In this document: piece by piece, positions 8,787-17,542 of the stretch | How the letters are laid out: every line of letters starts with the position of its first letter | Numbering within the stretch: position 1 is the stretch's first letter | From: an uncultured Proteiniphilum sp. | GTDB taxonomy: Bacteria; Bacteroidota; Bacteroidia; Bacteroidales; Dysgonomonadaceae | Direction of reading: 5' to 3' | DNA length: 64,000 nucleotides | Assembly (NCBI GenBank): GCA_927407015.1 | Contig: CAKMJT010000026.1 | Location: 25,010 to 89,009, forward strand | Program-made: the position numbers and the translations under genes | Notes under the pieces: generated by a model | Told to the model about the DNA's origin: nothing | Seen by the model: the letters and a program-made list of their open reading frames with translations, nothing else | The model's database searches: none

Positions 8787-9683
8787 TTATTTGTTCTGCT
8801 TTCTGACATCTGCACCCCACATCAGCTTATCGCGCAGTGTCTCATAGAAGGTGTGTCCGGTCCTTTTTACCACACGCAGCGTGTAAGCAGCCTTGCGCAC
8901 CTGAATACTGACCGTTTCGTCGAGCACACGCGACTGGCCGTCCACGGAAACAAGGAATGTATGACTCCGGCTTTCCACCTTCAGAGAAATGAGACTGTTG
9001 TCATCCACTACCAGCGACCGGGAAGTCAGATTATGCGGTGCAATAGCGGAAAGGATCATACTGGGTGTGGTTGGCGACAGGATAGAACCACCTATACTGA
9101 GGGAGTAGGCTGTTGACCCCGACGGTGTGGCAATCACCAGTCCGTCGGCCTGATAAGAGGTAAGATAGTCGTTATTGATATAGGCATGGATAGAGAGCAT
9201 CGATGCCGTATCCTGCTTCAAAATGGCCACTTCATTCAGTGCATGCGCGTTGAAATTATTCGGTGGAAACGTTTCATCGGTCATCATCTTGAGTAATGAT
9301 CGTTCCTCCACTTTATAATCACCCATCATCACCTCCCGCAGAGTCTCCTCTACATCCGAATAGTTGATTGCTGCCAGAAAACCCAGTCGGCCCGTGTTAA
9401 TACCCAGAACCGGTATGCCGGTATCGCCTACGGTGGCTGCCGTTCTCAGGAAGGTACCATCGCCGCCGACGCTCACAACCATATCTACGCGGGGTAACAT
9501 CTCTACCAGTTCGCACAGGGGAGCTACCCTCTGCTGCATATTGGCCGGCAGCGTCAGGAAAAAATGCTCAGGCAGACACAATTCACCGTCATACCTCTTG
9601 ATGGCTTCACATACCCCTATGATCTGTTCTTCCGCTTTCGCGGTTCTGTCGGGGAACATACTACCAAACAGTGCAAATCTCAT
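8787..9683 (-). CDS. nadK: NAD kinase
   Basis: Phosphorylates NAD+ to NADP+. The 298-residue protein has the diagnostic GGDGT at residues 73-77 and NTGRLGFL at 96-103, then HALNEVAI, the TPSGSTAYSLSIGGSI glycine-rich motif and SRSLV. It is encoded convergently to the decarboxylase operon and is preceded (27 bases) by the CBS-family gene on the same strand, so these two may be co-transcribed. Confidence 0.96.
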   Translation of the reverse strand: MRFALFGSMFPDRTAKAEEQIIGVCEAIKRYDGELCLPEHFFLTLPANMQQRVAPLCELVEMLPRVDMVVSVGGDGTFLRTAATVGDTGIPVLGINTGRLGFLAAINYSDVEETLREVMMGDYKVEERSLLKMMTDETFPPNNFNAHALNEVAILKQDTASMLSIHAYINNDYLTSYQADGLVIATPSGSTAYSLSIGGSILSPTTPSMILSAIAPHNLTSRSLVVDDNSLISLKVESRSHTFLVSVDGQSRVLDETVSIQVRKAAYTLRVVKRTGHTFYETLRDKLMWGADVRKQNK

Positions 9684-9710
9684 CTGTTAATCACCTTTCA
9701 TTATCACTCA

Positions 9711-10088
9711 TTACATCTCCAGGTAATACATCAGCTCAGCCAGCCTTTCTTTCTGGGTATCTGTTACCTCTCCTTCTCTCATGAAATAGTAGAGTACACT
9801 GTAGTTGAATCGTTCAAAGCTTCTCAAGACAGTGGTGAGATCGTCCACATCGAGCTTCAGCGAAACCAGCAACAGGGATCCCCCGGAGATAGACATCACA
9901 GACAGAGCCATAACATGCGCATTGTTGCTCTCCACAATCCGGGCTATCTCCGTGAGTGTATAATCTTTCAACGGTATTTCCAGGATGATGAGGGAATTTT
10001 CCGTTTCAGATAGTTCCGTGAACTGCTCAGGTGTCAGCGGAGTGGTAAACTTTTCTACCTGTTTTTTGATAAATTCTTTGTTCGACAT
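9711..10088 (-). CDS. Shortened CBS/AcuB-family protein lacking the CBS pair
   Basis: 125 residues, cytosolic, no signal. From memory of the Bacteroidales CBS protein usually encoded beside nadK (about 215-220 residues), the part here resembles only its C-terminal ACT-like domain: LIILEIPLKDYTLTEIARIVESN, then SLLLVSLKLDVDDLTTVLRSFERFNYSV. The first 30 residues (MSNKEFIKKQVEKFTTPL) take the place of the two CBS motifs. No CBS remnant appears upstream in any minus-strand frame up to pdxJ. It is a shortened but open gene; function unknown, possibly ligand sensing. Confidence 0.65.
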   Translation of the reverse strand: MSNKEFIKKQVEKFTTPLTPEQFTELSETENSLIILEIPLKDYTLTEIARIVESNNAHVMALSVMSISGGSLLLVSLKLDVDDLTTVLRSFERFNYSVLYYFMREGEVTDTQKERLAELMYYLEM

Positions 10089-10134
10089 TGCGTAAAACGG
10101 CTAATTCGTATTACTTTTGTAACTGATTTACAAA
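10088..10134 (+). promoter_or_regulatory. Promoter of pdxJ with an overlapping inverted repeat
   Basis: TTG at 10088-10090 and TACTTTTG at 10112-10119 (21-base spacer) fit the Bacteroidota promoter. An inverted repeat, TTTGTAA (10116-10122) and TTACAAA (10128-10134), sits across the -7 box and likely start site. It could be an operator. The leader to the ATG at 10245 would be about 119 bases. Confidence 0.55.
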
Positions 10135-10244
10135 GATGGCAAAATTTTGTGTATTTGAAGTTCCGCGCGGACTTTTTATTTTTTCTTTGCCAAAATTCAG
10201 GTAGAAACAGACCTCTTTGCTGCAAATAGTGTGAAACAAAAAAT

Positions 10245-10976
10245 ATGACAAGACTTAGTGTAAACGTGAACAAGATAGCTACGTTGAGGAATGCGCGTGG
10301 CGGTAATATACCCGACGTGGTGCAGGTGGCGACAGACTGTCAGCTATTCGGTGCAGATGGCATTACTGTGCATCCCCGTCCGGATGAGCGGCACATCCGG
10401 TATTCCGATGTGTTTGATTTACAGGCGAAGGTATATACCGAATTCAATATCGAAGGTAATCCTACCCCTGAGTTTATTTCCCTTATCCGGAAGATCAGAC
10501 CTACTCAGGTCACCCTGGTACCCGATTCACACGATGCCATCACTTCCGATGCGGGATGGGATACCATTCAACACAAGGAGTTTCTGACTGACATTGTAGG
10601 GGAATTTCAGGCCATGGGGATACGTACTTCTATTTTCGTGGATGCCAGCCCCGAAATGATTCGTATGGCGTCCCAGATTGGGACAGACCGCATTGAGTTA
10701 TATACGGGTCCCTACGCCGAAGAATTTCACACCAACAGGGAAAAGGCCGTAACACCCTTTATCGAAGCAGCCAAACTGGCAAAGGATCTGGGTCTGGGTG
10801 TAAACGCGGGACACGATTTGAATCTGGATAATCTACCCTGGCTGTATATGAATATCCCCTGGCTAAAAGAAGTATCCATCGGCCATTCGTTGATCAGCGA
10901 TGCGCTATATCTGGGACTGAAAGAATCAATAAAAGCATATAAAAATTGTTTAAAAGCACCTCAAAACGAGGTTTGA
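10245..10976 (+). CDS. pdxJ: Pyridoxine 5'-phosphate synthase
   Basis: Condenses 1-deoxyxylulose 5-phosphate with 3-amino-2-oxopropyl phosphate to give pyridoxine 5'-phosphate, the last ring-forming step of the DXP-dependent vitamin B6 route. The 243-residue TIM barrel shows [76 protein letters not shown] and [13 protein letters not shown], all characteristic. It is divergent from the CBS-family gene. Confidence 0.96.
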   Translation: MTRLSVNVNKIATLRNARGGNIPDVVQVATDCQLFGADGITVHPRPDERHIRYSDVFDLQAKVYTEFNIEGNPTPEFISLIRKIRPTQVTLVPDSHDAITSDAGWDTIQHKEFLTDIVGEFQAMGIRTSIFVDASPEMIRMASQIGTDRIELYTGPYAEEFHTNREKAVTPFIEAAKLAKDLGLGVNAGHDLNLDNLPWLYMNIPWLKEVSIGHSLISDALYLGLKESIKAYKNCLKAPQNEV

Positions 10977-11062
10977 CCATACAAAATCTCTATCTTTATC
11001 AACGAAACAAATTCGCAAAATAATCTTTTGACACACCCTGAGGTTAAAAATAAAAATATCAT

Positions 11063-11776
11063 ATGAATCTTTTGCAAATACCCACAGCGGCAGATAGTGC
11101 CCAGGCAATCTACAACACCATACAGCAGGCAACTACAGCTGAGACAGAGGAGGTAGCGATGAACGCGTTCGATCTTGCCCTAAAAGGCGGATGGCTGATG
11201 ATTGTACTGCTCATCCTGCTCCTGATGACTATTTATGTGTTGATAGAAAGAACGTTGATCATCAACAAAGCCGGCAGAGAAGACAACTCGTTCATGAACC
11301 GCATAAAAGATTATATCCACGATGAAAAAATTGATGCTGCCCTCGCCCTCTGCCGCAATACAGATACACCTTCGTCCCGCATGGTGGAGAAAGGAATCTC
11401 GCGTCTGGGAAGACCTACAGCGGATGTGATGTCTGCCATTGAGAATCAGGGAAACATCGAAATATCGAAACTGGAAAAAGGTCTACCGGTGCTGGCCACA
11501 TCCGCCTCGGGTGCTCCCATGGTGGGCTTCCTGGGCACTGTTACCGGTATGGTGAAAGCCTTTATGGATATGGCCAGTGCCGGCGCAAATGTAGATGTGA
11601 ACATTCTGTCTACCGGTATCTATGAGGCACTGGTGACTACCGTTGCCGGTCTCATCGTGGGGATCATCGCCCTGTTTGCATACAATTACCTGACAACCCG
11701 TATCAAAGGTATTGTCAGCAAACTGGAGATGAGAATTATGGAGTTCATGGATATTCTCAACGAACCGGCGGTATAA
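11063..11776 (+). CDS. exbB: ExbB/TolQ/MotA-family proton channel
   Basis: Inner-membrane proton channel subunit that, with ExbD, energises TonB. The 237-residue protein has a first membrane helix at about 43-63 (WLMIVLLILLLMTIYVLIER), a cytoplasmic region with SRMVEKGISRLGRP, and paired helices around GAPMVGFLGTVTGMVKAF and YEALVTTVAGLIVGIIALFAYN, the ExbB signature. It starts an ExbB-ExbD-TonB gene set. With at least four TonB-dependent receptors in this window, outer-membrane energising is the likely role; TolQ is a less likely alternative. Confidence 0.88.
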   Translation: MNLLQIPTAADSAQAIYNTIQQATTAETEEVAMNAFDLALKGGWLMIVLLILLLMTIYVLIERTLIINKAGREDNSFMNRIKDYIHDEKIDAALALCRNTDTPSSRMVEKGISRLGRPTADVMSAIENQGNIEISKLEKGLPVLATSASGAPMVGFLGTVTGMVKAFMDMASAGANVDVNILSTGIYEALVTTVAGLIVGIIALFAYNYLTTRIKGIVSKLEMRIMEFMDILNEPAV

Positions 11777-11810
11777 ACAGATTGACCGATTTGCTGATTT
11801 ACCGATTCAA

Positions 11811-11834
11811 TCATCACATCATCACATCATCACT
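11811..11834 (+). repeat. Three 8-bp tandem repeats between exbB and exbD
   Basis: TCATCACA is repeated twice, followed by a third copy with one change (TCATCACT). It is a short microsatellite-like tract in the 76-base gap; no function is evident. Confidence 0.7.
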
Positions 11835-11852
11835 TCACCGAATCAGAATAGT

Positions 11853-12260
11853 ATGGCATTAAAACAAAGATTTAACATAGAATCGAATTTCAGTATGGCG
11901 TCCATGACGGATGTGATATTTCTGTTACTTATTTTCTTTATGATCACCTCTACCATTGTGGTGCCGAACGCCATCCAGGTCTTATTGCCGAAGTCACAAC
12001 AACAGGCACAGGCAAAACCCATTACACGGGTAACCATTGACAAGGAACTGAATTATTATGTGGCGAATGCAAACGAAACGGAAAGACAAGTCCCATTCGA
12101 AGCCATTACTCCTTTTCTGCAATCGGCATACACCGCTGATCCGGATATTTTCGTGGCACTCTATGCCGATGAGGCAGTTCCCTACAGGGAGATTGTACGT
12201 ATTTTGGATATTGCCAATCAGCACAAATTCAAAATGGTGCTGATGACAAGGCCTAATTAA
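11853..12260 (+). CDS. exbD: ExbD/TolR-family biopolymer transport protein
   Basis: 135 residues with a short cytoplasmic N-terminus, one membrane helix (about 16-37, SMTDVIFLLLIFFMITSTIV) carrying the conserved Asp in MTDVIF that takes part in proton passage, and a periplasmic domain (VTIDKELNYYV, DEAVPYREIVRILDIA). It works with the ExbB encoded 76 bases upstream and the TonB encoded 8 bases downstream. Confidence 0.9.
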   Translation: MALKQRFNIESNFSMASMTDVIFLLLIFFMITSTIVVPNAIQVLLPKSQQQAQAKPITRVTIDKELNYYVANANETERQVPFEAITPFLQSAYTADPDIFVALYADEAVPYREIVRILDIANQHKFKMVLMTRPN

Positions 12261-12268
12261 ACAGAAAA

Positions 12269-13054
12269 ATGGAGGTTACCAGAGAAAAAATAGGTGGAAT
12301 CGCAGGAACAGTCATATTTGCACTATTGCTCCTACTCATCCTTTTGTTCTCCTATTTTAAACTGATGACCCCACCACAGGAGCTGGAGGGGATACCCGTG
12401 ATGTTCGGCACAATGCAAGATGCGTCCGGCATGACCGAGTCGCCCATGACCGAAAATATACCTGTACCCGCACAAACACCGGCGGTACCTGAATACGCTC
12501 CCGAAGAACCACTGATTACCCAGACAACGGAACCCTCCATCGATGTGGAAGCACGAAGGGAGGAGGAACGCCGTCAGGCACAGCTGGCTGCGGAACGCCG
12601 CGCACGGGAAGAGGCAGAACGACGCCGGCGGGAAGAGGAAGCAAGGAGAAATGAGATCAACCAGCAGATGTCCGGCCTCTTTGGTGAGAGTGCCGGCAGT
12701 CGCGGCAACACCCAGGGCAGCGGCACCCAGGGTGTATCCACCGGGAACGCCACACAAGGGTCTCCTACAGGTACCGGAGGAATAGGCACCTACGATTTGG
12801 GCGGCCGCAGCCTGGGCAGCGGCGGACTGGTACAACCCCGCTATACGGTGAACGATTACGGCAAAGTGGTGGTCAATATCACGGTAGACCCTTCCGGAAA
12901 TGTGATCAACGCTGAAATAGGGCGTGGCACCAATACACCCAGCTCCACCCTCAGGAACGAAGCGTTGCGGGCAGCCAGAAGTACCAAATTCAATGCTGTC
13001 ACAACTGCAAACAACCAGCAGGGTACGATTACCTATCAATTTAATCTCAATTAA
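12269..13054 (+). CDS. TonB-like energy transducer
   Basis: 261 residues. An inner-membrane anchor (about 7-30, IAGTVIFALLLLLILLFSYF) is followed by a proline-containing stretch, a strongly charged Glu/Arg coiled coil (about 94-130) and a Gly/Ser/Thr-rich linker. A C-terminal TonB-type domain closes it (YGKVVVNITVDPSGNVINAE, then LRNEALRAARSTKFNA). This is the periplasm-spanning arm that contacts TonB boxes of outer-membrane receptors. TolA is the alternative because of the coiled coil, but the C-terminal fold pattern and ExbBD neighbours favour TonB. Confidence 0.85.
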   Translation: MEVTREKIGGIAGTVIFALLLLLILLFSYFKLMTPPQELEGIPVMFGTMQDASGMTESPMTENIPVPAQTPAVPEYAPEEPLITQTTEPSIDVEARREEERRQAQLAAERRAREEAERRRREEEARRNEINQQMSGLFGESAGSRGNTQGSGTQGVSTGNATQGSPTGTGGIGTYDLGGRSLGSGGLVQPRYTVNDYGKVVVNITVDPSGNVINAEIGRGTNTPSSTLRNEALRAARSTKFNAVTTANNQQGTITYQFNLN

Positions 13055-13070
13055 TATAAACACTATTGTT

Positions 13071-13616
13071 ATGAAAAAAATAGCTCTTTTTCTGGCCGGT
13101 GGCTTTGAAGAAATTGAAGCGCTCGCAACTGTGGATATTTTAAGAAGAGCGCAGATACCGGTTGTCACCGTCTCCGTCACTGATGACAAAATCGTAACCG
13201 GGGCACATCATATACCTGTGACGACAGATACAACCTTCCGGGAGGCCGATTTCTCACAGGTGGACGTGCTGGTACTGCCCGGAGGGATGCCCGGGGCTAA
13301 GCATCTGAATGAACACGAAGGGTTGAAGAACCTCATCAGGGAATTCAACACACAGGGAAAATCCATTGCGGCCATCTGCGCCGCCCCCATGGTACTGGGA
13401 GAAATGGGTATCCTCAGTGGGCGGAACGCCACCTGTTATCCCGGCTTTGAAGAACAGCTGACTGGTGCGAAAATAACAGGAGAAAAGGTGGTGGTCGATC
13501 AAAACATCACTACCGGAAGGGGACCCGGACTGGCATTCGATTTCGCACTGGAACTGGTGGAACAGATTGCAGGTACTGAGACCCGTGAGAAGGTACAGAA
13601 CGGTCTGCTGCTCTGA
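13071..13616 (+). CDS. DJ-1/PfpI-family protein (YajL-like)
   Basis: 181 residues from ATG 13071, the usual length for DJ-1/YajL. MKKIALFLAGGFEEIEALATVDILRRA has the conserved acidic residue in GGFEEIE that supports the nucleophile. The nucleophile is Cys103 in IAAICAAPMVLGE, and TGRGPGLAFDFALELVE is the C-terminal signature. The family is linked to deglycase or chaperone activity and oxidative stress; the exact reaction is disputed. An upstream extension of the frame overlaps the TonB gene and is not used. Confidence 0.9.
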   Translation: MKKIALFLAGGFEEIEALATVDILRRAQIPVVTVSVTDDKIVTGAHHIPVTTDTTFREADFSQVDVLVLPGGMPGAKHLNEHEGLKNLIREFNTQGKSIAAICAAPMVLGEMGILSGRNATCYPGFEEQLTGAKITGEKVVVDQNITTGRGPGLAFDFALELVEQIAGTETREKVQNGLLL

Positions 13617-13669
13617 CAAAGGGATCGCTGCGTACAGGTCTTGTACCTGAAAATTAATGGTGCAAAGAG

Positions 13670-13700
13670 TTGGTTATTAAGAAAAAACCATTTACCTTTG
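13670..13700 (+). promoter_or_regulatory. Promoter of rpsA
   Basis: TTGG at 13670-13673 and TACCTTTG at 13693-13700 with a 19-base spacer fit the Bacteroidota consensus closely. A 9-bp inverted repeat encloses the promoter: GGTGCAAAG (13659-13667) and CTTTGCACC (13696-13704). Confidence 0.75.
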
Positions 13701-13763
13701 CACCACTTTTTTTGTATCAAACAACATAATGTCTCACTTATTTAAATTATTTATTCACAACAA

Positions 13764-15818
13764 ATGACTGAAAACCTAAAAAATGTAGCTCCTGTAGAAG
13801 ATTTCGATTGGGCTGCGTATGCTGAAGGGGATCTCTACAGCAAAGAAAAAAGAGAAGTACTTACCGAGAGCTACAACAACACGCTGAACAAAATCAGCGA
13901 CAAGGAAGTAGTCACAGGTACGGTTACCTCCATGAACAAACGCGAGGTGGTTGTAAACATCGGCTACAAATCCGATGGTGTGGTATCGATGAACGAATTC
14001 CGGTACAACCCCGATCTGAAAATTGGCGACGAAGTAGAAGTATACATCGAGAGCCAGGAAGATAAAAAAGGACAATTGATCCTCTCACACAAGAAAGCAC
14101 GTGCTTCCCGCTCGTGGGATCGTGTGAATGCAGCACTCGAAAACAACGAGATCATCAAAGGATATATCAAATGCCGTACCAAAGGCGGTATGATTGTGGA
14201 TGTGTTCGGTATCGAAGCATTCCTCCCGGGTTCACAAATTGATGTGAAGCCGATCCGTGATTACGATTTGTTCGTTGACAAAACAATGGAATTCAAGGTG
14301 GTCAAAATCAACCCTGAATACAAGAATGTGGTTGTTTCCCACAAAGCACTGATCGAAGAAGAACTGGAACAACAGAAGAAAGAGATCATTTCGAAACTCG
14401 AAAAGGGACAGGTTCTTGAAGGTGTGGTGAAAAACATTACCTCCTATGGTGTCTTTGTGGACCTTGGCGGCGTAGACGGTCTTGTACATATTACCGATCT
14501 TTCCTGGGGACGCATTCAGCACCCGGAAGAGGTGGTAAAACTCGACGACAAGATCAATGTGGTGATTCTCGATTTCGACAATGAGAAAAAACGTATCGCT
14601 CTTGGTTTGAAACAGCTGACTCCTCATCCATGGGATGCACTGAGTGAAAAACTGAAAGTGGGTGATATCATCAAAGGGAAAGTGGTTGTCATCGCCGACT
14701 ACGGAGCATTTGTAGAAATAGCACCGGGTGTAGAAGGATTAATCCACGTATCCGAAATGAGCTGGACACAACACCTTCACAGTGCGCAGGATTTTATGAA
14801 AGTAGGTGAGGAGGTGGATGCAGTCATCCTCACACTCGATCGCGATGAACGCAAAATGTCGCTCGGCGTGAAACAGCTCAAACCCGATCCATGGGATAGC
14901 ATTGAAGAAAAATATCCTGTTGGAAGCACTCATACAGCTACCGTACGTAACTTCACCAATTTCGGCGCTTTTGTTGAGATTGAAGAAGGAGTCGAAGGTC
15001 TGATCCATATTTCCGACCTTTCGTGGACGAAAAAGATCAAACATCCGAGTGAGGTGACTGAAATAGGTGCTCCGATCAAGGTACAGGTATTGGATATCGA
15101 CAAGGAGAATCGTCGTTTAAGTCTTGGACACAAGCAACTGGAAGAAAATCCGTGGGATGTGTTCGAAACAATTTTCACGGTAGGGTCTATTCATGAAGGT
15201 ACGATCGTGGAACTGCTCGACAAAGGTGCCGTCATATCTCTCCCCTATGGTGTGGAAGGATTTGCCACACCCAAGCATCTGGTGAAGGAAGACAACTCTC
15301 AGGCACAGGTTGATGAGAGACTGGAATTCAAGGTGATTGAGTTCAACAAGGATGCAAGACGTATTATTGTTTCTCACAGCCGTATCCATGAAGATATCTC
15401 AGGTGACGACTCCAGAAGAAAAGGCAAACGCGGTGGCAAGAAAGAGGGAGGAAACGAAACTGTTTCTGCAATCCCGGCCATGGAAAAGACTACTTTGGGA
15501 GATATCGAAGAGTTGGCAGCACTGAAAGAGAAGCTGGACAACCAGAAGGTGGAAGCTTTTAAAAAAGAAGCTGCCAAGACAGCTGAGGTGAAAACAGAAG
15601 CACCGGCTGTTGAAGCCAAAACCGCAACAAAAGTGGAAGCAGACAGTAATGTGGCTGAAACAGAAGTGGCGGAAGAGGTGATTGCTGAAGAAAAACCCAA
15701 AACTGCCAAGGCCAAAGCCAAAAAGGAAGAACTCAAGGCAGAAGAAGGTGATGCAACCAAAACTGAAGTGACAAAGGAGTCTGAAGAAGCGAAAGAAGAG
15801 GGTAAATCGGAAGAGTAA
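13764..15818 (+). CDS. rpsA: 30S ribosomal protein S1
   Basis: mRNA-binding ribosomal protein that helps initiation on transcripts with weak ribosome-binding sites. The 684-residue protein carries six S1 (OB-fold) repeats, at about 45-115, 130-200, 208-280, 293-365, 378-452 and 465-535. The clearest have FVDLGGVDGLVHITDLSWG, FVEIAPGVEGLIHVSEMSW and FVEIEEGVEGLIHISDLSW. Residues about 545-684 form a low-complexity tail rich in Lys, Glu, Ala and Thr, an extension of the kind found in Bacteroidota. The gene is monocistronic between its own promoter and terminator. Confidence 0.96.
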   Translation: MTENLKNVAPVEDFDWAAYAEGDLYSKEKREVLTESYNNTLNKISDKEVVTGTVTSMNKREVVVNIGYKSDGVVSMNEFRYNPDLKIGDEVEVYIESQEDKKGQLILSHKKARASRSWDRVNAALENNEIIKGYIKCRTKGGMIVDVFGIEAFLPGSQIDVKPIRDYDLFVDKTMEFKVVKINPEYKNVVVSHKALIEEELEQQKKEIISKLEKGQVLEGVVKNITSYGVFVDLGGVDGLVHITDLSWGRIQHPEEVVKLDDKINVVILDFDNEKKRIALGLKQLTPHPWDALSEKLKVGDIIKGKVVVIADYGAFVEIAPGVEGLIHVSEMSWTQHLHSAQDFMKVGEEVDAVILTLDRDERKMSLGVKQLKPDPWDSIEEKYPVGSTHTATVRNFTNFGAFVEIEEGVEGLIHISDLSWTKKIKHPSEVTEIGAPIKVQVLDIDKENRRLSLGHKQLEENPWDVFETIFTVGSIHEGTIVELLDKGAVISLPYGVEGFATPKHLVKEDNSQAQVDERLEFKVIEFNKDARRIIVSHSRIHEDISGDDSRRKGKRGGKKEGGNETVSAIPAMEKTTLGDIEELAALKEKLDNQKVEAFKKEAAKTAEVKTEAPAVEAKTATKVEADSNVAETEVAEEVIAEEKPKTAKAKAKKEELKAEEGDATKTEVTKESEEAKEEGKSEE

Positions 15819-15843
15819 CCTGTTTCTCACATATATTGTAAAG

Positions 15844-15873
15844 GACCGGCTTTTTTAGCCGGTCTCTTTTTTT
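15844..15873 (+). terminator. rpsA terminator
   Basis: GACCGGCT (15844-15851) pairs with AGCCGGTC (15857-15864) over a T loop, followed by a T-rich run to 15873. Confidence 0.88.
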
Positions 15874-15926
15874 ATAAAAAAACAGTAAACCGTGTAAGAA
15901 TTGAGCTTCTTTTTCGTCTATATAGT

Positions 15927-16448
15927 ATGAATGCTCACCAGTTTCAACAGCATATCCTCTGTTATTCCGATCAGATCTATCGTATGGCTTTGTCGATGCT
16001 CAAAGATGAGAATAAGGCAAAGGATCTGTATCAGGACCTGATGATGCGTTTGTGGGAAAGGAGACAACAACTGGACGGGATTGCAAACCGGCGGGCTTTT
16101 CTGCTCACCTCGATGCGAAACATGTGTATCGATAAATTGCGAAAGGAGCCCGTAACGGAAGAGATACCTGCAGGGACAGTCGATTTAGGGCCCAATCCCC
16201 ATCAGATAGCAGAATACTCCGATACGCTGAACTACCTTCACCAGCTGATTGATGAATTGCCCGAGATGCAGCGTATCATCATCCGGCTGAAAGATGTGGA
16301 GGAGCTGGACACCTGGGAGATAGCCAGGATTGTGTCAATGACAGAAAACGCGGTAGCCGTGAATCTGTCACGGGCAAGAAAGAAGTTGCGGGAAAAGATC
16401 GTGGCAAACCAACAGAAAGAAAAAAATTATGACGAACAATATCGATGA
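15927..16448 (+). CDS. ECF-type RNA polymerase sigma factor
   Basis: 173 residues. Region 2 is at about 10-75 (YRMALSMLKDENKAKDLYQD, LMMRLWERR) and region 4 at about 110-165 (MQRIIIRLKDVEELDTWEIA, then MTENAVAVNLSRARKKLREK, a helix-turn-helix). No regions 1 or 3 are present, as expected of ECF sigmas. The gene overlaps the next one by 20 bases, so the two are co-translated. The next product, with a single membrane helix, is the likely anti-sigma or partner. Confidence 0.9.
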   Translation: MNAHQFQQHILCYSDQIYRMALSMLKDENKAKDLYQDLMMRLWERRQQLDGIANRRAFLLTSMRNMCIDKLRKEPVTEEIPAGTVDLGPNPHQIAEYSDTLNYLHQLIDELPEMQRIIIRLKDVEELDTWEIARIVSMTENAVAVNLSRARKKLREKIVANQQKEKNYDEQYR

Positions 16449-16956
16449 CATCCTGAATCACTATTTCGAAGGCATCTCCACCGCCGGAGAGGATAAAATA
16501 CTGAAAGACTATTTTCGAGGTCATCAGGTTGCGCCACAACATGAGATGTACAAGCCGCTGTTTGATCAGTTCGATCAGGAGAGAGAGAGCATGATCGCCC
16601 CCCGCTTCGTTATCCCGACGGCAGGAGAGAAAGGGAAACGACGGGCACTACGCAGTCTATGGATTGCATCGGCAGGTGTAGCTGCGGTGCTCCTGTTATG
16701 CATTCTTCTTTTGCCTTTCAAAGACGCAAGGGATACCCAACAGGAGTACGTGGTGATTGTGAACGGGAAAAAAATTTCCGATCCGCAAAAAGCGAAGGAA
16801 TATGCCGAGGCAATGTTTACGCAGGCGTGTGCGATAAAAAAAGAGAATTATCAATCTCTCGGGAAAGCAAAAGAAATGCAGGAAATGTATAACGCTGCCA
16901 AAATCATCGGGGAGGCAAAAAAAGGAACTTATCTACTAACAACACGCAATCAATAA
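16429..16956 (+). CDS. Single-pass membrane protein, putative anti-sigma partner
   Basis: 175 residues: a soluble N-terminal part (MTNNIDDILNHYFEGIST, a short helical region like other anti-sigma N-termini), one membrane helix at about 77-95 (IASAGVAAVLLLCILLLPF) and an exported C-terminal part rich in Lys/Glu/Ala. The 20-base overlap with the sigma gene and the topology suggest control of that sigma factor. No zinc-type anti-sigma motif (HxxxCxxC) is seen, so this is inference from context. Confidence 0.7.
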   Translation: MTNNIDDILNHYFEGISTAGEDKILKDYFRGHQVAPQHEMYKPLFDQFDQERESMIAPRFVIPTAGEKGKRRALRSLWIASAGVAAVLLLCILLLPFKDARDTQQEYVVIVNGKKISDPQKAKEYAEAMFTQACAIKKENYQSLGKAKEMQEMYNAAKIIGEAKKGTYLLTTRNQ

Positions 16957-16977
16957 CATTTTAAAAAGAAATCAAAA

Positions 16978-17379
16978 ATGAAAAAATTTACGACAACATT
17001 GTTGCTGGTTTTCGCATTAATCGGCTCAGCAGCGGCTCAGCAGATCGAAAAAATTTTCGACAAATATATGGATGACGAACGCTTTCAGTATATCTATGAC
17101 GGGTCGAACATGGATGAAGTCAATGAAAAGGGATTGAAAAACAACGGCCAAAAAATGCTGATGCTGAATGTTGCGGATGCCGGCCTGATGAAAACCTTCT
17201 CCGGCGAAGTGCAGGAAGCGGTGAAGGCCGAAGGCTATAAAACCACCACTTACGTGAGACACAGCACGAATAAAATACAGGGCTATACGAAAGAGACGAC
17301 GGGCAGGAAAGATGAGGTGACGTTTATTCAAAACGGCAATGAGAATGTGATGCTTATCTGGGAATCATTTACAAAATAG
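16978..17379 (+). CDS. Small exported protein of the sigma-factor cassette
   Basis: 133 residues with a clear signal peptide (MKKFTTTLLLVFALIGSAAA, cut near AQQ). The mature part is mixed alpha/beta (IEKIFDKYMDDERFQYIYDG, KMLMLNVADAGLMKTF, ENVMLIWESF) and has no cysteines. It resembles the small exported DUF4252-like proteins found beside ECF sigma genes in Bacteroidales, but I cannot assign the family firmly. It lies 21 bases after the putative anti-sigma gene and closes the cassette before a terminator. Confidence 0.7.
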   Translation: MKKFTTTLLLVFALIGSAAAQQIEKIFDKYMDDERFQYIYDGSNMDEVNEKGLKNNGQKMLMLNVADAGLMKTFSGEVQEAVKAEGYKTTTYVRHSTNKIQGYTKETTGRKDEVTFIQNGNENVMLIWESFTK

Positions 17380-17408
17380 ACTACTCTACTTTTAATGATC
17401 ATAATGTC

Positions 17409-17450
17409 CGGGGGCAGTGCGTGATGCAGTGCTCCCGTTTTCTATTTTTG
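17409..17450 (+). terminator. Terminator after the sigma-factor cassette
   Basis: CGGGGGCAGTGC (17409-17420) pairs with GCAGTGCTCCCG (17426-17437), with one mismatch and one G-U pair, over a 5-base loop, followed by a T-rich tail. Confidence 0.75.
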
Positions 17451-17492
17451 TGTATCTTTCCTCTAAAAGACCCTGATTTTCATTTTCATGCG

Positions 17493-17524
17493 TTTGGAAA
17501 TACTTCGATTTTCATGTACTTTTG
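17493..17524 (+). promoter_or_regulatory. Promoter of the radical SAM gene
   Basis: TTTG at 17493-17496, 20 bases, then TACTTTTG at 17517-17524. The -7 box contains the TTG (17522) that would otherwise be the first possible start codon, which decides the start of the gene downstream. Confidence 0.7.
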
Positions 17525-17542
17525 CAGGAAAAACAGACAAAC

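Noticed and set aside
12924..13070. N-terminal extension of the DJ-1/PfpI protein
   Set aside because: It overlaps the TonB-like gene in another frame; the family begins at MKKIALFLAGG (13071).
14739..15830. Several long minus-strand frames under rpsA and its repetitive tail
   Set aside because: They mirror the codon bias of rpsA; products are Ser/Ala- or Phe-rich without domain features.
16429..17379. Sigma-factor cassette as a FecI/FecR system for a SusC receptor
   Set aside because: The membrane protein lacks FecR-like motifs, and no SusC gene with an N-terminal signalling domain is adjacent.
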